The notes under the pieces were generated by a model. That model saw nothing but the letters and a program-made list of their open reading frames with translations, ran no database searches and was not told the DNA's origin. From DATKPE01 sp035524335 (GTDB lineage: Bacteria > Bacteroidota > Ignavibacteria > UBA10030 > SZUA-254): DNA of 64,000 nt. The translations under genes were made by a program, and so were the position numbers. This document shows, one piece after another, positions 36,036-43,831 of the stretch (positions are counted from its first letter, which is position 1; each line of letters begins with the position of its first letter). The stretch covers positions 1-64,000 of the forward strand of contig DATKPE010000055.1 of the NCBI GenBank assembly GCA_035524335.1. Direction: 5' to 3'.

Positions 36036-39000
36036 ATTTTTTCCTCTACTGTCACCGGCATCGCAAAGCGCTTTTTTTCACCATTGCCGTCCTCGCAGCG
36101 GCCGGGGTGGCCATGCTTCTGCACCTGCCGGTGTCGCTCTTCCCCGACATCACATTTCCGCGCATCGTCATTCTTGCCGATAACGGCAGTGAACCGTCGG
36201 AGAGGATGATGGTGGAAGTCACAAAGCCGCTGGAGGAGGTGGCGACGGCGGTGCCGGGAGTCAGGTACGTCCGCTCCACCACGTCGCGGGGGTCGTCGGA
36301 AATTTCGATCGGGCTCGACTGGGGAACCGATGTCCAGCAGACGCTCGGCCTGCTCCAGGGGCGTATCGCGAACATCAGGAACGAGCTTCCGGCAACCGCC
36401 TCCATTGAAGCCGAGCAGATGACCGTCGCGGTATTTCCGATCACCGGGTACAGCCTCACCTCGGATTCGCTCTCGCTGGTTCAGCTCCGCGATATTGCGC
36501 TTTATCAGATACGGCCTGCGCTTCTCCGCGTTCCGGGAGTGGCCCGCATAGAGGTCACCGGCGGCGAATCGAGGGAGTTTCTGGTCAGGGTCGACCCGGA
36601 TAAGCTCGCCGCATACCGTCTCACCGTCGGTCAGGTGTCCGATGCGATCGAACGGACGAACTTCGTCGCATCGACCGGTCTGCTGGGGGAACGCTACCGC
36701 CTTTACCTCTCGCTCGTTTCCGGGCTTCTCAAAACGATCGATGATGTCTCCTCGATTGTCGTCACGGTGCACGACGGGATCCCGGTCTATGTCCGGGACG
36801 TCGCCGCCGTGGAACCCTCCGTCGCCGACACCTACATTCTGACCACCGCACACGGTCACAGCGCGGTTCTGATCAACGTCCTGAAACAGCCGACCGGCAG
36901 TACGGTGCGGATCGGGGGCGACATATCGGCGGTGATCGGCCGGCTTGCGCTCCCCGCCGGCGTTCATTTTGAAAACTTTTACGATCAGGGGGATTTCATC
37001 CGGTCTTCCATCGCGGGCGTCCGCGACAGCATGATCATCGGCATCGTGCTTGCGATGATCATTGTGTTTGTCTTTCTCCGGAGCTGGCGGCTGACCCTTG
37101 TTGTCCTGCTGATCGTTCCGACCACGATTGCGGTCACCTTCCTCTGCCTTGGCGCTCTCGGAAAAACCATCAATATCATGACGCTGGGGGGAATTGCCGC
37201 CGCGGTCGGGCTGATCATCGACGATTCGATCGTGATCATCGAGTATGTGTTCACCAGATTTGCCGCTCTCGACCAGCCCGCACGGACCCCCATGGGCTAT
37301 CTCCGGACCGCCGGCGAGGCCATCCGCTCGCTCATGCCGGCGGTGATCGGATCGACGGCAAGCACGATCGTCATCCATATTCCGCTGGCTTTTCTGGGAG
37401 GGGTGACGGGCGCGTTTTTTGCCTCGCTCTCCGTCACGATGGTCTGCGCGCTGACACTCTCGTTCCTCTTCTCGATCACGGTGGCGCCGCTTCTCGCAAC
37501 TTCGCTTCTGAGGCAGAAGGAAGTCGACCGGGAAATCGAGCATGAACACCGGGAGTCGGCGTTCGGAAGGATGTACAGCAGGATGTTCGACGCGCTGGTG
37601 CGGTACCGGGGCTTCGCACTGCCGGCGGCCGTCGTTCTCCTGGCCGGCGTGGTCGTCCTGTTCTTCCAGCTCGGTTCGGGTTTCATGCCGGAGATGGACG
37701 AGGGAACGTTCGTTCTCGATTACATCACACCGCCCGGTACATCGCTCGCAGAAACCAACCGGATGCTCGGGGAGGTGGAAAAAATCCTCATGGATGAGCC
37801 TGAAGTCGACGCCTACTCGCGCCGTACCGGCACCCAGCTCGGATTTTTCATCACCGAACCGAACGTCGGAGACTATACCGTCAGGCTGAAGTCCCGCCGC
37901 TCGCGGTCGATCGGGGAGGTTATCAGCGATGTGCGGGAACGGATTCACACGACGGAACCGGCGATCCAGGTCGATTTCGGTCAGCTGATGATGGACGTGA
38001 TCGGGGATCTGACGAATTCGCCGTCGCCGATCGAAATCAAGGTTTTCGGAGAGGACGGAGAACAGCTGAAAAAGACCGCGAAGGAAATTAAATCGGTGAT
38101 CGATTCCATTCCGGGGGTGACCGACGCCTTCGACGGTATCGTGATCTCCGGCCCGTCGCTGATCCTTCATGTCGATCCGCGGAAAGCGGCCCTCGCCGGT
38201 TTCTCGGCACGGGATATCGAGGATCAGATCTCCGCCATGATGGAAGGGCGCGTCGAGACGAAGATTCAAAAGGGGGAAAAGCTGATCGGCGTGCATGTCC
38301 GCTATCCTGACGCCTACCGGCACGACATCAACGCGGTGCAGAACCTGAAGCTGGTCAGCCCCGCCGGCGCGCTCGTACCGCTGAGTACCGTCGCATCGGT
38401 TGAGCGGCTTGCCGGGGAGGCGGAAATCAGCCGGGATCAGCTCCAGCGGCTGGTGGCGGTGACGGGGCGGACCGAAGGGAGGGATCTCGGGAGCGTCATG
38501 GCCGACATCAGGAGAGCGCTGAAGGCGAACGTCCGTCTTCCCGCAGGTGTGACGGTCGATTTCGGGGGCGTGTACCAGACCCAGCAGGAATCGTTCACCG
38601 GACTCGTGCTTGTTGCGCTGGCCGCTCTGCTCCTCGTCGTCATTGTCCTGCTTTTCGAATTCGGCGAATTTGCCGTACCCGCATCGATATTTGTGGTGAA
38701 CGCGCTCTCCCTCGGCGGAGTGTTCGGCGCGCTCCTTCTGACGGATGTCACCATCAATGTTTCCAGCCTGGTCGGTATCATCCTGATCATCGGCATTGTC
38801 GCCGAGAATGCGATCTTCGTTTTCCACCGGATGAATGAACACATCGCGCAGGGAACTCCCCGGGAGGAGGCAATGAAACAGGCGCTCATCTCCCGCGGCC
38901 GGCCGATCATCATGACGACGCTCGCCGCCGTGCTGGCGCTTCTTCCCCTTGCAGTCGGCATCGGCGCCGGCGCGCAGATGCAGAGGCCGCTGGCGATTGC

Positions 39001-39082
39001 CGTCATCGGCGGATTCTCCGTCTCCAGCTTACTTCTGTTTCTCGCCCTCCCGCCTGTGTACCGGCTTCTGAAACGTCAGTGA
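36032..39082 (+). CDS. RND-family efflux pump, AcrB-like
   Basis: 1016 residues, with the standard topology of one N-terminal helix (FFTIAVLAAAGVAMLL), a large periplasmic loop, six helices, a second loop and five helices. The helix-4 proton-relay signature is GLIIDDSIVIIEYVF, with the pair of Asp typical of the HAE family; the HME metal pumps differ there. Other family marks are FPDITFPRIVI near the N-terminus and GIVAENAIFVFHRMNE in helix 10. Substrate is unknown. Start overlaps the adaptor gene (ATGA), and its stop is within three bases of the galactanase start. Confidence 0.92.
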   Translation: MNFFLYCHRHRKALFFTIAVLAAAGVAMLLHLPVSLFPDITFPRIVILADNGSEPSERMMVEVTKPLEEVATAVPGVRYVRSTTSRGSSEISIGLDWGTDVQQTLGLLQGRIANIRNELPATASIEAEQMTVAVFPITGYSLTSDSLSLVQLRDIALYQIRPALLRVPGVARIEVTGGESREFLVRVDPDKLAAYRLTVGQVSDAIERTNFVASTGLLGERYRLYLSLVSGLLKTIDDVSSIVVTVHDGIPVYVRDVAAVEPSVADTYILTTAHGHSAVLINVLKQPTGSTVRIGGDISAVIGRLALPAGVHFENFYDQGDFIRSSIAGVRDSMIIGIVLAMIIVFVFLRSWRLTLVVLLIVPTTIAVTFLCLGALGKTINIMTLGGIAAAVGLIIDDSIVIIEYVFTRFAALDQPARTPMGYLRTAGEAIRSLMPAVIGSTASTIVIHIPLAFLGGVTGAFFASLSVTMVCALTLSFLFSITVAPLLATSLLRQKEVDREIEHEHRESAFGRMYSRMFDALVRYRGFALPAAVVLLAGVVVLFFQLGSGFMPEMDEGTFVLDYITPPGTSLAETNRMLGEVEKILMDEPEVDAYSRRTGTQLGFFITEPNVGDYTVRLKSRRSRSIGEVISDVRERIHTTEPAIQVDFGQLMMDVIGDLTNSPSPIEIKVFGEDGEQLKKTAKEIKSVIDSIPGVTDAFDGIVISGPSLILHVDPRKAALAGFSARDIEDQISAMMEGRVETKIQKGEKLIGVHVRYPDAYRHDINAVQNLKLVSPAGALVPLSTVASVERLAGEAEISRDQLQRLVAVTGRTEGRDLGSVMADIRRALKANVRLPAGVTVDFGGVYQTQQESFTGLVLVALAALLLVVIVLLFEFGEFAVPASIFVVNALSLGGVFGALLLTDVTINVSSLVGIILIIGIVAENAIFVFHRMNEHIAQGTPREEAMKQALISRGRPIIMTTLAAVLALLPLAVGIGAGAQMQRPLAIAVIGGFSVSSLLLFLALPPVYRLLKRQ

Positions 39083-39084
39083 CC

Positions 39085-40668
39085 ATGCCCGACAGATCCT
39101 CGGCTTCATCCTCCCACCGGCGGCCCGCCCCATGGTTTATGGTTCTTCCGGCTGTTGCGTTACTGCTTCCGCTGACGACTGCCGCCGGTATTCTCCCCGC
39201 AGGTTTCATCAGAGGGGCTGATCTTTCTTATCTCCAGCAGATCGAGGATGCCGGGGGTGTGTTCCGGGACGCCGGCCGCCCGCAGGATGCTCTCGAAATC
39301 TTCCGGCGTCACGGGTTCAACTACGTCCGCCTGAGACTCTGGCATACGGCCCCGGGGGCATATAACGGTCTCGGGAAAACGCTTCAGATGGCCCTCCGCA
39401 TCAAACAGAAAAAAATGAAATTCCTCCTCGATTTTCATTACTCCGGCACATGGGCCGATCCGGGCCATCAGGCACCTCCGCCGGAGTGGGCGGGGCTTCC
39501 GTACTCCGTTCTCCGGGACAGCATGTATCAGTATACCTTCAGCGTCATCGCCGCGCTCAAGGCACAGCAAACGCCGCCGGACATGGTCCAGCTGGGAAAC
39601 GAAATATCGTGCGGTCTGCTCTGGGACGCCGGCAACGTGTGCGGCTCCTTCAACACTCCCGCGCAGTGGGATCAGCTTGCCGGCCTCCTCAGCGATGCGC
39701 GGCGTGCGGTGCACGACGCTCTTTCCCCCTCGGATTCGGCGCTGATCATGATCCATACCGACCGCAGTGCGGATCCGGGAGGAGCGATCTGGTTTTTCGA
39801 CAGCCTGACGGCGCGCGGCGTTGCCTTTGATATCATCGGATTGTCCTACTATCCGTGGTGGCATACGAGAGACCTCGGCGTCCTGACCCGCACCCTCGAT
39901 ACGCTGGCGGGCCGGTATCATAAGGATATTCTCATTGCAGAAACTGCGTACCCCTGGACGCTGGCGTCGCAGGATACGGTGTTCAACCAGGTCGGTTCCA
40001 CCGGCCAGATCATCGATCAGTTTCCCGCGACGGTGGAAGGACAGGAGGGTTTCCTGGATACCCTGATGCATATCGTTGCGGATATTCCGGAAAATCTGGG
40101 CGTCGGAATCTGTTACTGGGCGCCGGATCATATTGTCGCACCGGCATTCGGCAGTGACTGGGAGAATCTTGCGCTGTTCGACTTCGGCGGGAATGCTCTC
40201 GCTTCGTTCGCGGCCTTCGAGCCTCAGATGGAAATCGGATATCCTCCGGGGTGGAATCTGGTCTCCGTCCCCTACGTGCCCGGCAGTGCCGAGGCCGGTT
40301 CGGTGTTCCCCCAGCCGGGGGCGCTGCTCTTTGCCTACAGCGGTTCATACGAACCGACGGATACAGTGACCACCGGCCAGGCGTACTGGATCTACCTCGC
40401 CGATTCGGGGACGGTTCTTTTCCATGGCAGGTACGTCGCCGGCGATACGATAACCGTGAATCGCAACTGGAACCTGATCGGAACTGGAGATCTCCCGGTT
40501 GCCGCGGCCGGCATTATTCCGGTTCCGCCGGTCGTCATCACATCCGGGGTATTCGGATTGACCTCCGGGTCGGCGGGGTACAGTGTTGCCGACACGCTTG
40601 AGCCGGGCCGGGGATACTGGCTGAGGGTATCGGCCGCGGGAAAGATAGTTCTGAACAGCCCCCGCTGA
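39085..40668 (+). CDS. Exported GH53 endo-beta-1,4-galactanase with GWN/GYW module
   Basis: 527 residues from ATG 39085; a GTG at 39079 overlapping the RND stop is an alternative. After a signal peptide (WFMVLPAVALLLPLTTAAG) the GH53 domain (about 45-380) begins FIRGADLSYLQQIEDAGG and has RLRLWH, the acid/base Glu173 in QLGNEISCG and the nucleophile Glu286 in IAETAYPW. Family members cut beta-1,4-galactan side chains of pectin. The last 140 residues are a tandem GWN/GYW module; no T9SS sorting domain follows, so its export route and final location are open. It stands in tight linkage with an RND pump, which is unusual. Confidence 0.87.
   Translation: MPDRSSASSSHRRPAPWFMVLPAVALLLPLTTAAGILPAGFIRGADLSYLQQIEDAGGVFRDAGRPQDALEIFRRHGFNYVRLRLWHTAPGAYNGLGKTLQMALRIKQKKMKFLLDFHYSGTWADPGHQAPPPEWAGLPYSVLRDSMYQYTFSVIAALKAQQTPPDMVQLGNEISCGLLWDAGNVCGSFNTPAQWDQLAGLLSDARRAVHDALSPSDSALIMIHTDRSADPGGAIWFFDSLTARGVAFDIIGLSYYPWWHTRDLGVLTRTLDTLAGRYHKDILIAETAYPWTLASQDTVFNQVGSTGQIIDQFPATVEGQEGFLDTLMHIVADIPENLGVGICYWAPDHIVAPAFGSDWENLALFDFGGNALASFAAFEPQMEIGYPPGWNLVSVPYVPGSAEAGSVFPQPGALLFAYSGSYEPTDTVTTGQAYWIYLADSGTVLFHGRYVAGDTITVNRNWNLIGTGDLPVAAAGIIPVPPVVITSGVFGLTSGSAGYSVADTLEPGRGYWLRVSAAGKIVLNSPR
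40243..40659 (+). other. Tandem GWN/GYW module (in the galactanase)
   Basis: First half PGWNLVSVPYVP to TGQAYWIYLADSG, second half NWNLIGTGDLPV through VFGLTSGSAGY to EPGRGYWLRVSAAG. It ends the protein, unlike the other three copies, which are followed by a sorting domain. Confidence 0.75.
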
Positions 40669-40804
40669 CTTCGGTTTTTTCCCGCAGGATCCTCCTCAGG
40701 TCGCCATTTGCATGGTGGAGATTGTTGAATTCCCGACCGTCTAAATCATTTCGTATAAGGAACTTATCGGCCCCGCCGCCTCTCCTTCATTCAAATGAAT
40801 CCTT

Positions 40805-40834
40805 TTGATATATCCATCATCTTATCAATATATA
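40805..40834 (+). promoter_or_regulatory. Probable promoter with overlapping inverted repeat, redox/sulfur cluster
   Basis: TTGATA (40805-40810), 18-base spacer, TATATA (40829-40834). The -35 hexamer is also the left arm of an inverted repeat TTGATA-N12-TATCAA (right arm 40823-40828), so a protein bound there would cover the promoter spacer. The first gene starts at 40869. Confidence 0.5.
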
Positions 40835-40868
40835 AAGGTTCAACAGACGGACTGGAAAGGCAAAATGA

Positions 40869-41078
40869 ATGAAAAAGAATGTCGGTAATGCCGATAAATG
40901 GATTCGGATCGGGGTGGTCGCGGCATCTGTTGTGCTTGCGGCATATGGGGTTTTCCCATGGTTGATTGCTTGTCTGGTAGCTGTCATCGCTCTGGTTACG
41001 GGGCTGACAGGCTACTGTCCGCTCTACGGTGTCTGCGGAATATCGACGCGCAGGCAGACCGGGAAGGGGGCTGAATAA
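40869..41078 (+). CDS. DUF2892 (YgaP-like) small membrane protein
   Basis: 69 residues: a short polar start (MKKNVGNADKWIRIG), two hydrophobic segments (about 13-29 and 30-47) and a YCPLYGVCGI motif with two cysteines. This is the inner-membrane domain found alone or fused to rhodanese in YgaP. In this cluster a separate rhodanese gene is present four genes on, so the two may work together in sulfur relay. Its stop overlaps the thioredoxin ATG by one base. Confidence 0.87.
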   Translation: MKKNVGNADKWIRIGVVAASVVLAAYGVFPWLIACLVAVIALVTGLTGYCPLYGVCGISTRRQTGKGAE

Positions 41079-41428
41079 TGTCAGGGAACGTGATCAATAC
41101 AACGGATGAGTCGTTCAAAAAGGATGTCATCGATTCTGATATCCCCGTGCTGGTCGATTTTTGGGCGCCCTGGTGCGGACCGTGCAGGATGGTCGCGCCG
41201 GTGATCGAGGAACTTGCGGCGGAATACGCCGGGCGGATCCGTTTCGTGAAACTCAACACCGACGAGAACATGGAGATTTCCGCCGCGATGGGAATTCAGA
41301 GCATCCCGACCCTCGCGGTGTTCAGCGGCGGTAAGGTCGTGGACGGCGTTCTCGGAACTGTTTCGAAAAAAGCGCTCGAAGGGATCCTCGTAAAGCACCT
41401 CCAGCCTGCCGCCGTGGAGAAAAAATGA
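41078..41428 (+). CDS. trxA: Thioredoxin
   Basis: 116 residues with the active site WCGPC (Cys33, Cys36) and the cis-proline motif SIPTLAVF. It is a single-domain cytoplasmic disulfide reductase without signal peptide. The start overlaps the DUF2892 stop, and its own stop overlaps the OsmC ATG by four bases, indicating tight coupling within a redox cluster. Confidence 0.93.
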   Translation: MSGNVINTTDESFKKDVIDSDIPVLVDFWAPWCGPCRMVAPVIEELAAEYAGRIRFVKLNTDENMEISAAMGIQSIPTLAVFSGGKVVDGVLGTVSKKALEGILVKHLQPAAVEKK

Positions 41429-41880
41429 ATACGAAGACCGCAGTGGTGAAACAGGTCGCAGGGGTGACCCTCGCGGCAAAATGCGATTCGGGCCATTGGG
41501 TGATGATGGACGGCGGTCCGGCATTCGGAGGAAGCAATGCCGCGTCGAGTCCGAAGGAACTCCTTCTCATGGCTCTGGGGGGATGCACGGCGAACGACGT
41601 GATCCCCATTCTGAAAAAAAAGAAAGCGCCGGTCGAAGCGGTGGAGATCCGGCTGACCGGGACCGTGCGGGACGAACATCCCCAGATTTTTACCGATATC
41701 CACGTCGAATATCTGATCACGGGAGACGGGATCGAGCCGGCGGATGTCGAACGCGCGATCGAGCTATCAACAACGAAATACTGTTCGATTTCGGCAATGC
41801 TGCAGCCTGCCGTCCGCATTACCCATGCCTACAGGATTCTCCGGCACGGAGAACCTGCAGGAACCGTCGCAGGGGGCTAA
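41425..41880 (+). CDS. OsmC/Ohr-family peroxiredoxin-like protein
   Basis: 151 residues. The family reduces organic hydroperoxides through two cysteines; here Cys54 (LGGCTAND, at the start of the central helix) and Cys120 (KYCSISAML) sit at the expected places. The SSPKELLLMALGGC stretch is the usual OsmC signature. Its branch resembles YhfA-type OsmC proteins, so a non-peroxidase role with reactive sulfur species is also possible. It is directly followed by the rhodanese gene with no bases between. Confidence 0.88.
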   Translation: MNTKTAVVKQVAGVTLAAKCDSGHWVMMDGGPAFGGSNAASSPKELLLMALGGCTANDVIPILKKKKAPVEAVEIRLTGTVRDEHPQIFTDIHVEYLITGDGIEPADVERAIELSTTKYCSISAMLQPAVRITHAYRILRHGEPAGTVAGG

Positions 41881-42270
41881 ATGGACACGACACAATGGAT
41901 TGAAGCGGCGGCCGTGCTCGCCGTTGTCGTACTGCTCGTCCGGAGGAATATCCGGCGGCGGGCCGTGCCGAGAATTTCGGCGAAGGAGTGTGCCGACGGT
42001 GGAGCCGGCCGGGGAAAGGACCTTTTCCTCGACGTCCGTACCGGTACCGAGCGAAGCGCCGGCAATATTCCGGGATCGCTCCATATTCCCCTGCATGAAC
42101 TCCCGGGACGCCTGGGGGAACTCGACCGCCACAGGAATAAACGGATCATCTGCTACTGCCAGTCGGGGAGCAGAAGTCTCGCGGCCACGACACTGCTCCT
42201 GCGGAACGGTTTCACGGCTGTCAGTCTGGATGGAGGCATTGCGGAATGGAACTTTCACCGGCTTGGGTGA
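41881..42270 (+). CDS. Membrane-anchored rhodanese
   Basis: 129 residues: an N-terminal hydrophobic helix (IEAAAVLAVVVLLV), a basic stop-transfer (RRNIRRR), then a rhodanese domain with DVRTGTERSAGNIPGSLHIP and the active-site loop CQSGSRS (catalytic Cys93). It would transfer sulfane sulfur to thiols at the cytoplasmic face. It is the fourth gene of the redox/sulfur cluster. Confidence 0.9.
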   Translation: MDTTQWIEAAAVLAVVVLLVRRNIRRRAVPRISAKECADGGAGRGKDLFLDVRTGTERSAGNIPGSLHIPLHELPGRLGELDRHRNKRIICYCQSGSRSLAATTLLLRNGFTAVSLDGGIAEWNFHRLG

Positions 42271-42337
42271 ATGGGCCCGGAGCCGGTGATTCTGCGCCGT
42301 CGATTCTCGCGGAGGGATTGCTGAAGGAAATCTGATC

Positions 42338-42727
42338 ATGAAGAATTATGGATTGACAAAGCCGCTCGCTGGCGATTTTGAGGCGGTGCGGGACAGAACC
42401 GAGGCCGCTCTCAAGCAGGAAGGATTCGGAATTCTTACGGTCGTCGACATCGGAGAAACACTCCGCTCGAAACTCGGTGTCTCCGTCGGCAGATATCTGA
42501 TTCTCGGCGCCTGCCATCCGCCATCGGCCTATAAGGCCATTCAGGCGGATAAGAGCATCGGGCTCTTCCTTCCCTGCAACGTCATTCTGTACGAACAGGA
42601 CAGCGCGACGACCGTCGTGTCGATGTTCGATCCGGTTTCTGTTGCCGGGGAGGGTGGAAACAGGGAACTGCTCGAGGCGGCAAAATATGTGAGGGATAAA
42701 TTTCAGGCGATACTCGCATCGCTCTGA
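42338..42727 (+). CDS. DUF302 protein
   Basis: 129 residues; DUF302 core motifs ALKQEGFGILTVVDI and LILGACHPPSAYKAI, then LFLPCNVILYEQ. The family is of unknown biochemical role and is often found near sulfur-oxidation, thioredoxin or heavy-metal genes, as here. It has Cys residues in the two conserved places (GAC and PCN). The gap of 67 bases to the rhodanese gene is compatible with one operon. Confidence 0.87.
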   Translation: MKNYGLTKPLAGDFEAVRDRTEAALKQEGFGILTVVDIGETLRSKLGVSVGRYLILGACHPPSAYKAIQADKSIGLFLPCNVILYEQDSATTVVSMFDPVSVAGEGGNRELLEAAKYVRDKFQAILASL

Positions 42728-42796
42728 GTCGATGACCGTTTCACCCGGCTCATCCCCGCTATCCTGCAGCTTTCAGACCGCATGTCCGGTCAAATG

Positions 42797-42828
42797 CCGG
42801 GTCATATCATGCCGGATATGACTTACCG
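42797..42828 (+). terminator. Hairpin ending the redox/sulfur cluster
   Basis: 8-bp perfect stem GTCATATC / GATATGAC with loop ATGCCG (42801-42822), flanked by CCGG on both sides that can extend the stem. A short T-run (CGTTTTC) follows. It might instead be an operator. Confidence 0.45.
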
Positions 42829-42934
42829 GCGTTTTCATCTGAAATCCATATCTCGACAGGTTCGATCGTACGTTGCCTGATACTTCAGCTAAAATCGGTG
42901 TGAATTGGCCGATTTGATCTGATTTTATGCCATT

Positions 42935-42964
42935 TTTATCCCCCCCGATATTTTCTTTATCCCC
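42935..42964 (+). promoter_or_regulatory. Direct repeat TTTATCCCC, KdpE operator candidate
   Basis: Two exact copies of TTTATCCCC at 42935-42943 and 42956-42964, start-to-start distance 21 bases (two helical turns), ending two bases before the -35 candidate TTGATC. OmpR-family regulators such as KdpE bind tandem direct repeats just upstream of the -35. A third, weaker TATCTCCCCCC lies at 42976-42986. Confidence 0.5.
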
Positions 42965-43041
42965 TCTTGATCGGATATCTCCCCCCTGTCGTATATCTTT
43001 CATCCCGTACTCATAAAATTGAAGGTTTCGACCATTTTGAT

Positions 43042-43632
43042 ATGATCAAACAGATCAAAATATCGCTCGTCGTGATTCTTCTCTTCACGATTCTCACCGG
43101 CGTCTGTTATCCGCTTGCCGTCACGGGAATTGCCCAGCTATTATTTCCCCGGCAGGCGAACGGGTCAATGCTCCATTCCAGAGGCGTGCTTGTCGGGTCG
43201 GCGCTGATCGGCCAGCAGTTCACTTCACCCAAATATTTCTGGAGCCGCATATCCGCCACCGTTCCCTATGCCTATAATGCGGGCGCGTCGGGAGGTTCGA
43301 ACTTCGGCCCCTTGAACCCTGCGCTCATGGATGAAGCCGGAAAACGGATTCATGACCTCCGGCAAGCCGATTCCGGCAACGGTGCCCGGGTCCCGGCCGA
43401 TCTCGCGACCTCTTCGGCCAGCGGGCTCGATCCGCACATCAGTATTGCGTCGGCGCTCTTTCAGGTACGCCGGGTGGCGCGGGCGCGGGGAATAAGCGAA
43501 GATTCGCTCCGGCAGATCGTTGCGCTGTTCACGGAGGGAAGGCAATTCGGCATTCTTGGTGAACCGACGGTCAATGTCCTGAAGCTGAACCTTTCGCTGG
43601 ATCGTGTTTTTATTGATGAGGAGGGACGATGA
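43042..43632 (+). CDS. kdpC: KdpC, potassium-transporting ATPase subunit C
   Basis: 196 residues from ATG 43042; the open frame extends upstream to 42967, but that part overlaps the promoter and has no signal. The N-terminal helix (KISLVVILLFTILTGVCYPLAVTGIAQLLFP), the FTSPKYFWSRISAT motif, ASGGSNFGPLNP, and VPADLATSSASGLDPHIS are typical of KdpC, which tethers and activates the Kdp complex. Finding it first in the locus is unusual, since kdpC normally follows kdpB. Confidence 0.95.
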   Translation: MIKQIKISLVVILLFTILTGVCYPLAVTGIAQLLFPRQANGSMLHSRGVLVGSALIGQQFTSPKYFWSRISATVPYAYNAGASGGSNFGPLNPALMDEAGKRIHDLRQADSGNGARVPADLATSSASGLDPHISIASALFQVRRVARARGISEDSLRQIVALFTEGRQFGILGEPTVNVLKLNLSLDRVFIDEEGR

Positions 43633-43742
43633 TGCCCGATCTTCTTTATATAGGTGTCGCGATTGCATTTTTTGGTTTGACATTGGGTCTGATGGCGGGC
43701 TGTGACCGTCTGATGGACCGGGGACCGGGAGAGAGGAAATGA
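43629..43742 (+). CDS. 37-residue membrane protein in the kdp operon
   Basis: Starts with two ATGs overlapping the kdpC stop and encodes MMPDLLYIGVAIAFFGLTLG followed by LMAGCDRLMDRGPGERK: one hydrophobic helix and a basic tail. The stop overlaps the kdpF ATG. Similar one-helix proteins ending in CDRL-like motifs occur next to kdpF in other genomes. The function is not known; a small accessory subunit is plausible. Confidence 0.7.
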   Translation: MMPDLLYIGVAIAFFGLTLGLMAGCDRLMDRGPGERK

Positions 43743-43831
43743 ATCTGCTCTATCTGATATCGGGTCTCATTTCGCTTTTTCTGCTGGTCTATCTGTTTGT
43801 CGCGCTGTTGAAACCGGAGATCTTCGAATGA
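43739..43831 (+). CDS. kdpF: KdpF, small stabilising subunit of the Kdp ATPase
   Basis: 30 residues, one transmembrane helix and the family ending LLKPEIFE (usually LLxPExF). Overlaps the preceding small gene and the kdpA ATG (ATGA). In E. coli KdpF stabilises KdpABC in the membrane. Confidence 0.88.
   Translation: MNLLYLISGLISLFLLVYLFVALLKPEIFE

Larger units (their letters stand above)
42728..43041 (+). other. 314-base intergenic region before the kdp locus
   Basis: Holds the hairpin at 42797-42828, the direct repeat TTTATCCCC x2 (42935-42964) and a promoter candidate: TTGATC at 42967-42972 and GTATAT at 42991-42996 with an 18-base spacer. Between 42830 and 42930 I see nothing definite. 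Confidence 0.6.

Noticed and set aside
35987..38842. 951-codon open frame on the minus strand opposite the RND pump
   Set aside because: It is the antisense of a gene with clear family motifs. Its translation is rich in Arg, Asp, His and Gly without any motif. Long antisense frames are expected in GC-rich coding DNA.
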